The position numbers were made by a program, and so were the translations under genes. The notes beneath the pieces are model-generated. The model was not told where the DNA came from and ran no database searches. It worked only from the letters and a program-made list of their open reading frames with translations. A DNA stretch of 64,000 nucleotides from an uncultured Opitutaceae bacterium (GTDB lineage Bacteria; Verrucomicrobiota; Verrucomicrobiia; Opitutales; Opitutaceae), in contig CAIXHE010000063.1 in the NCBI GenBank assembly GCA_903919205.1, positions 1 to 64,000 on the forward strand, read 5' to 3'. How positions within the stretch are numbered: position 1 is the stretch's first letter; each line of letters starts with the position of its first letter. Shown here in pieces: positions 7,716 to 16,198 of the stretch.

Positions 7716-9634
7716 CGGATCGGGACGGGCTCGTAGAGCGCCTTCATGACCTCCGCGTCGCTCAGGCGGTAGATCAGGATCGTGTATGCGACGCGGGCCG
7801 TCGGGGCTCGCCCGCGCAGGTACTGGCAGAGACGGGCGAACTGGTAGGCCTCGAACTCGGTGCTCTGCTCGATTGTAAGGCGGCCCCCGCCGGACTCCAG
7901 CGCGACCACGCGTGCGAGCAGTTCGCGGTAGTGCTCCTCCTTCTTCAGGTCCCAGGGTCCCCTCGCCTCGGTGTAGACCTGCTGGAACTGGGTGACGCTG
8001 ATCGCCCACAGGCCGCCCGAGAGGACGGCCGGGAACCTGCGCTGCTTCAGGTTAAGGTCAAAGTTCGCGTCGCCCACGCGCGTCGCCCTGATCCCGTAGT
8101 ATCCGGGGTCGCCGGAGCCGAAGTACGAGATGAAAACCGGTCCCTTCTCGGGATGTCGGTCGAGCCACGCGCGCAGGCTCGGGAGGTCCTGGCCCCAGTC
8201 AAGCGAGCTGTCGACCACGTGCTCCCACGCGTCGCTCGGGCCGATGAGCTCGTTGAAGTACGAGAGGTAGTGGGGCCGGATCCAGAGCGACTCGCCTGCG
8301 AACCAGGCGAGCAGCAGGCAGGCCGCCGCGCCGGCCCAGCGAAGGGGGGACGTGACCCAGGCGGCGGCCCCGGCCGCCATCACGAAGAGCACCGGGTAGA
8401 CGGGCATGATGTGGCGGTGGCCGATGTTCAGTCCGCTCGTGAGTGAAAACGTCCAGTAGACCACGAAGAGGGAGAGGAGCGGCGACCACGCGTAGAGGCG
8501 CCCCCGCCACTCGGCTGCGCTGCGCCGCTGGCGCACCGCGCCGACGGCCGCCATGCCGATCAGGGCGAAGAGGGCGAGGGGGGTCTTCACGGCGGTCGTG
8601 AAGGGGAAGAACGACGCCCAGCCCGTGCTGCGGTACTCGCCGTTCAGGAAGGATTTCCTGTAGAGCGAGAAGCGGTAGGTGTGGGCGAAGCCGTACACGT
8701 AGGACTCCGGGAGCAGCTTGTGGTCGCGCACGAACGCGATCGTGGAGACCACGGGCCCTGGGTGGTCCTCGAGGACGTCCCAGCCCACCAGCGAGCGGAT
8801 GTGGCCCGGCTCGAACTGCTTGAACATCGCGTAGCGGAAGCCGTACGAGGCCCAGATGACGCCGATCGCCAGCGCGCAGGCGGCGAGGGTTGCCGCCGCG
8901 AGCGAGGCGGCGGTGCGCGCGCGGCCGGCGATGCTCGCGGGGAACGGCCAGGAGGCCTCGAGGTCGCGGCCCTCGGCGACGCGCACGGCCCACAGGATGG
9001 CGCACATCGGTGCGATCAGCGGCGCCGAGAACTTGGCGACGCACACGAGCCCGAGCAGCAGGCCGAAGACGAGGATGCGCAGCGGGGAGAGCCGTGCCGC
9101 CATCGCCCAGAACGCGGTCACCGCGGCCAGGAACATGCAGGTGGCCGTCATGTCGCTCGTGATCAGGGCGCCGTTGGCGAGCATCGTGGGGCAGAACGCA
9201 AAGAGCGCCACCGCGAGCAGGGCGCCCCTGTCTCCGTGCAGCCTGCGCGCCCACAGGAAGACGAGCGCCCCGGTGGCTGCGCCGAGGAGCGCGATCATGC
9301 CGCGGCCCGCGCGCAGCATGGCGGCCAGGTCGTTGCCGCAGCCGTAGAACCACTGGAAGCCCATGTCCCAGACGTCCGAGATCCGCCAGGCGTTCTGGTC
9401 GAGCGTCGGGAACCTGACGTCCTTGCGCAGCAGCGGGATCGCGGCCCAGCGCTGGGGCAGGTTGCCGTTCTCGGGCTGGAGTCGATAATCGTCGGTCTTC
9501 CAGTACGAGTAGCCGGCCGTCAGGTGGGCAATCTCGTCGCCGGTCGTGCAGATCGAGTCCGAGACGCTGGTGGCCATCCACCAGTAGAGGGCGAGCAGGC
9601 CCCCGGCGAGGATCAGGGTGGCGCGTCGTCGCAT
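7712..9634 (-). CDS. GT39-like membrane glycosyltransferase, paralog B1
   Basis: A 640-residue member of the same tandem family as the next two genes. The ORF in the track (1063 codons) runs back through the upstream gene in another frame. The real start is the ATG at 9634, which shares its A with the upstream TGA. The N-terminus MRRRATLILA leads into a helix, then the Asp-Glu pair at 33-34 (TTGDEIAHLTAG), LQPENGNLPQRW, NIGHRHIMPVYP, YFNELIG and DWGQDLP. It is closest to paralog B2: both carry YWWMATSVSD near the start, which B3 lacks, so B1 and B2 look like the more recent duplication. Exact function is inferred only at the level of GT-C transferase. Confidence 0.75.
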   Translation of the reverse strand: MRRRATLILAGGLLALYWWMATSVSDSICTTGDEIAHLTAGYSYWKTDDYRLQPENGNLPQRWAAIPLLRKDVRFPTLDQNAWRISDVWDMGFQWFYGCGNDLAAMLRAGRGMIALLGAATGALVFLWARRLHGDRGALLAVALFAFCPTMLANGALITSDMTATCMFLAAVTAFWAMAARLSPLRILVFGLLLGLVCVAKFSAPLIAPMCAILWAVRVAEGRDLEASWPFPASIAGRARTAASLAAATLAACALAIGVIWASYGFRYAMFKQFEPGHIRSLVGWDVLEDHPGPVVSTIAFVRDHKLLPESYVYGFAHTYRFSLYRKSFLNGEYRSTGWASFFPFTTAVKTPLALFALIGMAAVGAVRQRRSAAEWRGRLYAWSPLLSLFVVYWTFSLTSGLNIGHRHIMPVYPVLFVMAAGAAAWVTSPLRWAGAAACLLLAWFAGESLWIRPHYLSYFNELIGPSDAWEHVVDSSLDWGQDLPSLRAWLDRHPEKGPVFISYFGSGDPGYYGIRATRVGDANFDLNLKQRRFPAVLSGGLWAISVTQFQQVYTEARGPWDLKKEEHYRELLARVVALESGGGRLTIEQSTEFEAYQFARLCQYLRGRAPTARVAYTILIYRLSDAEVMKALYEPVPIR

Positions 9635-11088
9635 CAGGAGGGGGACCCGCGGCAGGCACGGTCCGCGAGGGCCTGCGCGCAGACGCCGAGGGCCACGGCC
9701 TGCATCGCCAGGAGCGGCATCTGGTGCCGGCTGTTGTGGTTCACGAGGACAAAGGGAAACAGCAGGCAGAAGCCGACGGCGAGCGCGCAGAGTCCGGGGG
9801 GCGCCAGCCGGCCGCCCGCCGCGAGCGCGGCCACCAGAAGCGCCAGAACGGGTACCCCGGCAGTCAGGTAGCCCACCGCCGTGCCCGCGAGGCCGTGGAA
9901 CTGCGCCTCGTAGTCGCGGTGCGTGGCCGACCAGTCGGCCCACGCCGCGGGCTCGTCGGAGAGCCCCAGGGACTGCAGGAGGGGGCGCTCGCTCTCGGGG
10001 GAGGCGTCGGCCCGCGTCCAGAGGCCGCCCGCCGGGCCGGCCGGGATCAGCTCGCCGGCGGAGGCGAGCCTCGCGGCGTCGCCCGGGGCGAACGCGTGGC
10101 GGGTGAAGGCGCCGCCCCCCTCGCTCCTGCAGAACACGGCGGCCACCCGGGCCCGGCGCAGCACGTTTCCGAGGAAGTGGGCGGGATCGGCCCGGATCGC
10201 GCGCAGGGAGGGCTCCCTGAAGGAATCTACGTAGGCCATCTCGCCGAGCCTGGCATACCGGTTGAATTCCGAAACATCGAAGTAGGGCAGCCGCCGCATC
10301 ACGGTCTCCATCCTTGGTAGTCCGTCCGCCGAGTCGACGTTCGCCAGGTGAAGCTCGAACCACAGGTTCGACTTGAGCGGCACGAACCGGCCGAGGGCGG
10401 CCGCGTTGCGGGCCGTCCATAGGCCGACCGCGAGGGCGGCGCCGATCGCCGCTGCGGCGGGCAGCGCCAGGCGACGCGGCTCGGCCCGAAGCGTCCAGGC
10501 GAGGCCGGCGAGGAGGAGCCCCGTGGCGAGGGCCAGGCCGGCATTGTCGAGCGGCGCCAGGAACGCGACGGCGACCAGGGCCGTTCCGGTGCGAGCACCC
10601 GGGGAGCGGGCGGCAGCCAGCACCGCCCAGACGAGGGCGGCCGAGAGCAGCAGGTCGAGCCAGGCCTCGCTTAGGACCTCGAGCGGCCCCCCGGGCAGCA
10701 GGGTGACATAGGCCAGGAACGCGGCCGAGGCCACCGCGCGGGCCCAGCGGCCGAGGGGGGCGAGGGCTGAGAGCAGGAGCGCGTTCGCGGCCGCGAGCCC
10801 CGCCACGGTCAGGGCGAGCAGGGCCTTGGCCGCCGCCGCGGTCTTCACACCGCACGCGAGGAACGCCGCGGCCTCGACCCACACGGGCAGGGGGGACACC
10901 CACGCCGTCGGCCCGGTGCCGCCGTCAAAGGGATCGCTGAAGCCCCGGCCCTGAACGAGGGCCGCGGCGACGTTGCCCGGTTCCGCCCAGTTGCGCATGC
11001 CCGGCGAGAGGGAGGGAAGGTTGCGGGCCAGCGCGGCGAGCGCGATCACCAGTAAGCCCGCAAGGGCCGCTAGCCGGGTGGGGCGCAT
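9634..11088 (-). CDS. GT-C-like membrane protein, unrecognised subfamily
   Basis: A 484-residue polytopic protein with about ten hydrophobic stretches. The first loop has NWAEPGNVAAAL (Glu at about 36) and then GTGPTAWVSPLP, in the position where GT-C enzymes usually have their catalytic acidic pair. Only one acidic residue is present here, so activity is uncertain. A second loop (about residues 220-345) is soluble, and the C-terminus is again hydrophobic. It lies 9 bases after the GT2 gene and overlaps the next gene by one base, so it is co-translated with the B paralogs. It could be a transferase or a scaffold and flippase-type partner. Confidence 0.6.
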   Translation of the reverse strand: MRPTRLAALAGLLVIALAALARNLPSLSPGMRNWAEPGNVAAALVQGRGFSDPFDGGTGPTAWVSPLPVWVEAAAFLACGVKTAAAAKALLALTVAGLAAANALLLSALAPLGRWARAVASAAFLAYVTLLPGGPLEVLSEAWLDLLLSAALVWAVLAAARSPGARTGTALVAVAFLAPLDNAGLALATGLLLAGLAWTLRAEPRRLALPAAAAIGAALAVGLWTARNAAALGRFVPLKSNLWFELHLANVDSADGLPRMETVMRRLPYFDVSEFNRYARLGEMAYVDSFREPSLRAIRADPAHFLGNVLRRARVAAVFCRSEGGGAFTRHAFAPGDAARLASAGELIPAGPAGGLWTRADASPESERPLLQSLGLSDEPAAWADWSATHRDYEAQFHGLAGTAVGYLTAGVPVLALLVAALAAGGRLAPPGLCALAVGFCLLFPFVLVNHNSRHQMPLLAMQAVALGVCAQALADRACRGSPS

Positions 11089-11097
11089 GGGGCCGCT

Positions 11098-12039
11098 TCA
11101 GCGCCGCGGCGGCTTCACCAGGTAGATGGGCCGGCGCTTCACCTCGTCGTACACCCGGCCGAGGTATTCACCGAGGACGCCGATGCCGATCAGCTGAATG
11201 CCGCCGAGGAAGGTGACGAGGGACACGAGGGTCGTGAACCCGGTGGTCGCCGTCTCGATGCCGAGCAGGCGCTTCACGATGAAGAACAGGCCGAGGGCGA
11301 AGCCGAGCGCGCTCACGAACACCCCCGTGTAGGTCAGGAACCGCAGGGGCAGGTAGGAGAAGCTGAAGAACCCGTCCACGGCGTAGCGCACGAGGCGCCG
11401 GAAGGTCTGGCCGGGCTGCCCTGCTGCCCGTTCCTGGCGGTCGTAGAGGACGTCGGCCGTGGGGAAGCCGATCCACGCGCGCAGCCCTGGGAAGAAGCGG
11501 TGGCGCTCCTGGAGCTGGGAGAACGCCTCGAGCGCGGGGCGCCCGAGGAGGCCGAAGGTGCCGGTGTTGGACTCGATCGGGATGTCGGTGAGCCTCCCGA
11601 ACACGGAGTGGAAAAGGTCGAACCCGAGCCGGCGCACCCCGGTCTCCTGCCGGGAGCGGCGCACCGCGCGCACCACCTCGGCCCCGGCCCGCCACTCGGC
11701 CACGAGCTGCGGTATCAGCTCGGGCGGATCCTGGAGGTCGGCGTCCATCGTGACGGCCGCGTCGACGCCGCCCGCCCGGGCGAGCCCCGCCGCGAGCGCG
11801 CTCTGGAAGCCGAAGTTGCGCGACAGCTCCACCAGCTCGAAGCGCGGGTCCTCGGAGCCCTTTGCCAGGATCATCTCGGCCGAGCGGTCGCGGCTGCCGT
11901 CGTTGACGAACACCACGCGCCACGCGGTTCCGGGGTTGGCCGCGAACAGCGCTCCGAGCCGGGCGAAGAGCTCCGGTAGCACCGGCTCCTCGTTGAACAC
12001 GGGGATCACGATGGCAACGGTCGGTGTGGAGTCGGGCAT
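11098..12039 (-). CDS. Family 2 glycosyltransferase, polyprenyl-phosphate sugar synthase type
   Basis: A 313-residue GT2 enzyme with the GtrB/ArnC/dolichyl-phosphate-mannose-synthase layout. An N-terminal GT-A domain holds the nucleotide-binding motif VNDGSRDRS and the metal motif DADLQDPPE, then the acceptor-loop motif ERHRFFPGL. The last ~90 residues carry two membrane helices (about 230-255 and 265-290). Enzymes of this type move a sugar from a nucleotide donor to undecaprenyl phosphate on the cytoplasmic face. The start is the ATG at 12039, two bases after the upstream stop; the longer ORF is a run-through in another frame. It likely supplies the lipid-linked donor for the GT-C proteins in the same operon. 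The sugar is not predictable. Confidence 0.85.
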   Translation of the reverse strand: MPDSTPTVAIVIPVFNEEPVLPELFARLGALFAANPGTAWRVVFVNDGSRDRSAEMILAKGSEDPRFELVELSRNFGFQSALAAGLARAGGVDAAVTMDADLQDPPELIPQLVAEWRAGAEVVRAVRRSRQETGVRRLGFDLFHSVFGRLTDIPIESNTGTFGLLGRPALEAFSQLQERHRFFPGLRAWIGFPTADVLYDRQERAAGQPGQTFRRLVRYAVDGFFSFSYLPLRFLTYTGVFVSALGFALGLFFIVKRLLGIETATTGFTTLVSLVTFLGGIQLIGIGVLGEYLGRVYDEVKRRPIYLVKPPRR

Positions 12040-12041
12040 GG

Positions 12042-13742
12042 CTATTCGGAGGCGGGCGCGGGCCGTCGCACGCGCACGATCGCCAGGCACAGGAACGAGG
12101 CGAGCAGCGCGAGCACGAGGGCGGGAGGAGCCGTCAGAATGTCGGCGAAATATGCCAAATGGGCGATGATTTTCTCCGTAAGGTTGGCCTGCGCCACCAC
12201 GTTGTACGAGGCCGCGATCTCCGTGAGCGGCCGCCCCGGGTCGAGCCACCGGTCGATCGCGTAGTCCTCCAGCGCGAATTGCAGGCCGATACCGAGCGCG
12301 AAGTCCACCGCCCAGCCCGCCACCAGGGCGGCCCGCCAGCCGCGCCCGAGGTGATCCCACCTCGAGGCGATGAAGGCGAGGCCGAGCAGCACGGCCGACG
12401 CCATGCAGATGTGAGCGATACCGTAGCGCTCCCGGTCCCCGTAGACCGCGATGCTCAGGGTCAGGCATCCGCCCAGCACCCAGGCCCAGAACACTCGGTC
12501 CGCGGGCCGGGCGCGGGCCCAGGTCCTGCGCCCCTCGCGCAGGAGCACGAGCAGCCCGATGCAGCCCACCGTGAACGGGAGGTTCACCTGGTAGAGCATG
12601 AAGCAGTTGTCCCGCAGGCTCGCCCACGGGCTGGTCTCGCGCATCAGCTGTCCGCTGAACCCGCGCACCTGGGAGGGCACCAGCGTGTCGCGCAGGTTGA
12701 GGAGCACCTTGGCCAGGTGGCTGCCTCCCCAGCGGTCGAGCGAGGTCACGCTCGAGTTCGAGAGGAGGGTGCTGCGCCACCCGTATTCGCCGGCGGACCA
12801 GAGGAACCAGGGGAGGAGCACGCAAGCGCCCGCGGCTGCGGCGAGCGCGGTGGCCCGGGTGAAGCCGCGGTCCCAGCGCCGGGCGAAGCCGGAGGCGATC
12901 CACGCCGCCGCCAGCACCGTCACGTAGGGCCCCGCCGAGTAGTGGGTGACGACCGCGCCCCCGAGGCAGAGGGCGCACAGGACCCCGGGTCGCTCCGGCG
13001 GCTTGTCGGCGTCGCGCACGCGGAGGAAGAAGTAGAGGCCGGCCAGGACGAAGAAAGCGGCGTTCAGCTTGGTCCACGGGTAGGTCGCGTTCTCCACGAA
13101 CATCGGGTTCACCATCGCGATGACGGCGGCGATGCGCACCGCGGGGCGGCCTCCGAGGCGCAGGGCGAGGAGCCCCAGGGGCAGGAAGGCGAGGCTGCTG
13201 AGCGTGGCCATCACGACCTGGTACTGGGCGTAGTCGACGCGCGTGAGCCGCAGGAACACGGCCGTCAGTACGTTCGCGAGCGGCGGGCGCGCGGGCATCT
13301 CGTAGGTGGAGATGAACACGGTGTGCGCGGGCCACTGGTGGAGGAAGTAGAGGGCCCGCTGCCAGTGCTCGAGCCAGTCGTCGAGCCACGCGCCGCCCGA
13401 GTGGCTGCGCACGAATGAGAGCCAGGCGACGCACCAACCGGTGACCAGCAGCTGCCCCCCCGCAAGGTCGCGGGCCGCCGGGTCCCGGGCCAGCGCGGCG
13501 AGCGACCTGCGGTCGATGGCCAGCGCGCCGAAGGCCAGGGCCGGCACCAGCCAGTACGCGGAGAGGGGCGCGCCGCTCGTGAACACCGCCCAAGCGATCG
13601 CCCACGCCGCGATCAGCGAGAGGGCGGCCCCCGCGACCAGGGACTCGGCGGGGGTGAGCCGGAAAAGCCCCACCACCGGCCTCGCGAGCCCCAGGACCAC
13701 TCCCAGGATCAGCACGAGGCAGGCGAGCGTTTCGACGATCAT
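12042..13742 (-). CDS. Large polytopic membrane protein, GT-C-like, operon head
   Basis: A 566-residue protein, first gene of the six-gene minus-strand operon. The ATG at 13742 (MIVETLACLV) starts directly with a membrane helix; the ORF-track start adds an Arg-rich leader that looks like shadow translation. A loop near residues 100-145 has an Asp-Asp pair in WLDDWLEHW followed by MPARPPLANVL, a pattern seen in GT-C proteins with an acidic pair in the first long loop. The rest is hydrophobic with a short soluble loop near residues 300-360. No firm family assignment. Position upstream of the GT2 suggests a role in the same glycan or glycoconjugate pathway. Confidence 0.6.
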   Translation of the reverse strand: MIVETLACLVLILGVVLGLARPVVGLFRLTPAESLVAGAALSLIAAWAIAWAVFTSGAPLSAYWLVPALAFGALAIDRRSLAALARDPAARDLAGGQLLVTGWCVAWLSFVRSHSGGAWLDDWLEHWQRALYFLHQWPAHTVFISTYEMPARPPLANVLTAVFLRLTRVDYAQYQVVMATLSSLAFLPLGLLALRLGGRPAVRIAAVIAMVNPMFVENATYPWTKLNAAFFVLAGLYFFLRVRDADKPPERPGVLCALCLGGAVVTHYSAGPYVTVLAAAWIASGFARRWDRGFTRATALAAAAGACVLLPWFLWSAGEYGWRSTLLSNSSVTSLDRWGGSHLAKVLLNLRDTLVPSQVRGFSGQLMRETSPWASLRDNCFMLYQVNLPFTVGCIGLLVLLREGRRTWARARPADRVFWAWVLGGCLTLSIAVYGDRERYGIAHICMASAVLLGLAFIASRWDHLGRGWRAALVAGWAVDFALGIGLQFALEDYAIDRWLDPGRPLTEIAASYNVVAQANLTEKIIAHLAYFADILTAPPALVLALLASFLCLAIVRVRRPAPASE

Positions 13743-13832
13743 GGGTGGGCAGGACAGGGCACATGAGCGGCGGCGCCTTGGCAATAATCTCCTCGCGGCC
13801 CGTTCGGGGCCGCCGGTAGGGTCTCGGGCCGC
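13743..13832. promoter_or_regulatory. Divergent promoter region of the GT-C operon and TPR gene
   Basis: This 90-base gap is the only space between the heads of the minus-strand operon and the plus-strand TMTC-like gene, so promoters for both directions should lie here or just inside the genes. It contains a slightly AT-richer patch (TTGGCAATAA near 13779) in otherwise GC-rich sequence. No convincing -35/-10 pair could be assigned. Confidence 0.35.
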
Positions 13833-15449
13833 GTGGCTCCCACCTTGCACTACCCGGGCGGCGAGGCCGGCCCCTCCGAGACCCGGCTTGTCCGCGCGGG
13901 GGCCGGGATCCTGGCCGTCGCGGTCGCCGCCGCCTACTCGGATTCGCTCAGCGGGCCCCTGGTGTACGACGACCGGCTCTGGATCCTCGGAAACCCCGCG
14001 ATCCGCTCCCTCTGGCCGCTAGGCCGGGTGCTCGCCGCGGGGTCGGGAACGGTGCTCGCGGGCCGGCCGCTCCTCAGCCTCTCCTTCGCCCTCGACTACG
14101 CCCTCGGGGGCGAGGCGCCCTGGAGCTACCATGCGACGAACCTGGCTGTGCACGTCCTCGCGGCCCTGGTCCTCTTCGGGCTTGTGCGCCGCACGCTCGA
14201 GGGGATGCCGGGCCTTGTCGCGGGACCGCTGGACCGGGGGCTGTTTTCCCTGTCGGTAGCCGCCCTGTGGGCGCTGCACCCGCTGCAGACCGAGGCGGTG
14301 ACCTACGTGAGCGAGCGCGCCGAGTCGCTCGCCGGGCTCGCGTACCTCCTCGTCGTCTACGGCTTTGCCCGGGGGGCGCGCTCGCCGCGCCCCGCGCCGT
14401 GGTACGGGCTTTCGGTCGGCGCCTGCCTGCTTGGTTGCGCCACGAAGGAGGTGATCGCCACGGCCCCGCTGGTCGTCCTCGCCTACGACCGCACCTTCGT
14501 GTCGCGGGGCCTCCGGGAGGCCCTGGCGTCGCACCGCCTCCTCTACGCGGGTCTGGCCGGATCCTGGATCGCCCTCGCCTGGCTCAGCCCAGGCGTCGGT
14601 CACCGGGGGATCGGCTTCGGGTACGGCTACTCGTGGTGGTCGTACGCGCTCACCGAGGGTTGGGTGGTCGGGCACTATCTGATGCTGTGCGCGTGGCCGT
14701 TCCCGCTCGTGTTCGACTACGGCGCGGAACCGGTCGCCTACCTCGGCGACGTGCTGCCGTGGTGCGCCCTCATCGCGGCGCTCGCGGCCGTGACGGCCCT
14801 CGGGACCGCCCGCCGTGCGGCGTGGGGCTTCCTTCTCCTCGCGTTCTTCGCCTTGCTCGCCCCGTCCTCGAGCGTGGTGCCCGTGGCCTTCGAGCCCATG
14901 GCCGAGCACCGGATGTACCTGCCCCTGGCGCCGGTGGTCACGCTACTCGTATGGGGCGCCTGGGCCTGGCGCGGCCGGCGGGGCCTGCATCTCTGTCTGG
15001 GCCTCGGCCTCGTTTCGGGCGGCGTCACCTGGCTGCGCAACGCCGACTACCGCTCCGAGACCGTGCTCTGGGCCGACACGGTGCTGCGGCGCCCCGACAA
15101 CCCGCGCGCCCGCCTCGCCCTCGGCGACGCGCTCCTGCGCGAGGGGCGGTGGGCGGAGGCCGCCCGCGAGTACGGCGCGGCCGAGCGGATCCGGCCCGGC
15201 AACACGGACGCGAGGCTCGGGCTCTCGCGGGCGCTGACCGGCATGGGCCGGCCCGATCGGGCGCTCGAGGTGCTCAGGACCACCGCCTCAGACCCCGGCA
15301 GCGCCTCCAGGCTCCACGACGCGGCTGGCCGCGCGCTCGAGTCCATGGGTCGGGCGGACCTTGCGGCCCTCGAGTATGCGGCGTCTCTGCGGAGCGAGCC
15401 GGCGGACGCCGAGGCCCTCTCCGGCCTGGCGCGAACCCGCCGCCCTTAG
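13833..15449 (+). CDS. TMTC-like membrane protein with C-terminal TPR repeats
   Basis: A 538-residue protein with a polytopic N-terminal part of about 390 residues and a soluble tail of three to four tetratricopeptide units. The loop motif LVYDDRLWI carries an Asp-Asp pair, followed by HPLQTEAVTYVSERAE and MAEHRMYLPLAP, all typical of the TMTC family and its bacterial relatives, which are GT-C O-mannosyltransferase-like proteins. The TPR part (for example ALGDALLREGRWAEAAREY) probably binds protein partners. Start is GTG at 13833, the first codon of the open frame. It is divergent from the GT-C operon and convergent with the second one. Confidence 0.72.
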   Translation: MAPTLHYPGGEAGPSETRLVRAGAGILAVAVAAAYSDSLSGPLVYDDRLWILGNPAIRSLWPLGRVLAAGSGTVLAGRPLLSLSFALDYALGGEAPWSYHATNLAVHVLAALVLFGLVRRTLEGMPGLVAGPLDRGLFSLSVAALWALHPLQTEAVTYVSERAESLAGLAYLLVVYGFARGARSPRPAPWYGLSVGACLLGCATKEVIATAPLVVLAYDRTFVSRGLREALASHRLLYAGLAGSWIALAWLSPGVGHRGIGFGYGYSWWSYALTEGWVVGHYLMLCAWPFPLVFDYGAEPVAYLGDVLPWCALIAALAAVTALGTARRAAWGFLLLAFFALLAPSSSVVPVAFEPMAEHRMYLPLAPVVTLLVWGAWAWRGRRGLHLCLGLGLVSGGVTWLRNADYRSETVLWADTVLRRPDNPRARLALGDALLREGRWAEAAREYGAAERIRPGNTDARLGLSRALTGMGRPDRALEVLRTTASDPGSASRLHDAAGRALESMGRADLAALEYAASLRSEPADAEALSGLARTRRP

Positions 15450-15460
15450 GCCGCGCGGCC
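15449..15460. repeat. GC palindrome between convergent stops
   Basis: A perfect 12-base palindrome, GGCCGCGCGGCC, fills the 13-base gap between the stop codons of the TPR gene and the convergent GT2 gene. It could form a small hairpin in either transcript and act as a bidirectional terminator element, but there is no T tract on either side. Confidence 0.3.
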
Positions 15461-15462
15461 GC

Positions 15463-16149
15463 CTAGCGCAGGTTGTACTTGAGGATGGCCCAGAGGGCGC
15501 GGAAGCCGTCCCTCCAGCCGATCTTCTTGCCCTCGGCGTACGTGCGGCCGTAGTAGCTGATTCCCACCTCGTAGATCACCACGTCCAGCTTGGAAACCTT
15601 GGCGGTGATCTCGGGCTCGAACCCGAAGCGCCCCTCCTCGATCTGGATCTTCTGGAGCACGTCGCGGCGGAACACCTTGTAGCAGGTCTCCATGTCCGTG
15701 AGGTTCAGGTTGGTCATCATGTTCGAGAGCAGCGTGAGGAACTTGTTGCCCACCATGTGCCAGAAGTAGCACACCCGGTGGGGCTCCCCGCCCATGAAGC
15801 GCGAGCCGAACACCACGTCGGCCTTCCCGTCGACGATCGGCTTCATGAGCTTCGGGTACTCGTTCGGGTCATACTCGAGGTCCGCGTCCTGGACGATCAC
15901 CGCGTCCCCGCTGGCGGCCGCGAAGCCGGTGCGGAGCGCGGCGCCCTTGCCCTGGTTGACCTCGTGGTAGATCACCTTGTCGACCATTGACTCGATCTGC
16001 GTGCGCAGGATGTCCCGGGTGCCGTCCCGCGAGCAGTCGTCGACGATGATGATCTCCTTGTCCGGATAGGGCGAGCTGCGCACGCGCTCAACGAGGGTCC
16101 GGATGGTCTTGGCCTCGTTGAAGCACGGGATGACGATCGATAACTTCAT
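15463..16149 (-). CDS. Family 2 glycosyltransferase, soluble DPM1/GT2 type
   Basis: A 228-residue GT2 enzyme consisting of the GT-A domain only, as in DPM1-like and bacterial polyprenyl-phosphate glucosyl- or mannosyltransferases. Motifs are [12 protein letters not shown] at the start, [21 protein letters not shown] and [12 protein letters not shown] (metal-binding DAD). Then come CYKVFRR and GFEPEITAK, conserved in this subgroup. No membrane anchor follows, unlike the other GT2 enzyme of the island. It lies 49 bases downstream of the paralog C2 gene and is probably the last gene of that operon. Expected role is to charge a lipid phosphate with a sugar on the cytoplasmic side for use by the GT-C proteins. 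Confidence 0.85.
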   Translation of the reverse strand: MKLSIVIPCFNEAKTIRTLVERVRSSPYPDKEIIIVDDCSRDGTRDILRTQIESMVDKVIYHEVNQGKGAALRTGFAAASGDAVIVQDADLEYDPNEYPKLMKPIVDGKADVVFGSRFMGGEPHRVCYFWHMVGNKFLTLLSNMMTNLNLTDMETCYKVFRRDVLQKIQIEEGRFGFEPEITAKVSKLDVVIYEVGISYYGRTYAEGKKIGWRDGFRALWAILKYNLR

Positions 16150-16198
16150 TCTCTTGGAGTCAGGGAGATTGCAAGGCCGCGGCGGCCAACGGAAGCTT

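Noticed and set aside
9635-10903. N-terminal half of the 1063-codon minus frame (7712-10903)
   Set aside because: The part before 9634 is the antiphase reading of the 484-residue GT-C-like gene; the true gene starts at 9634.
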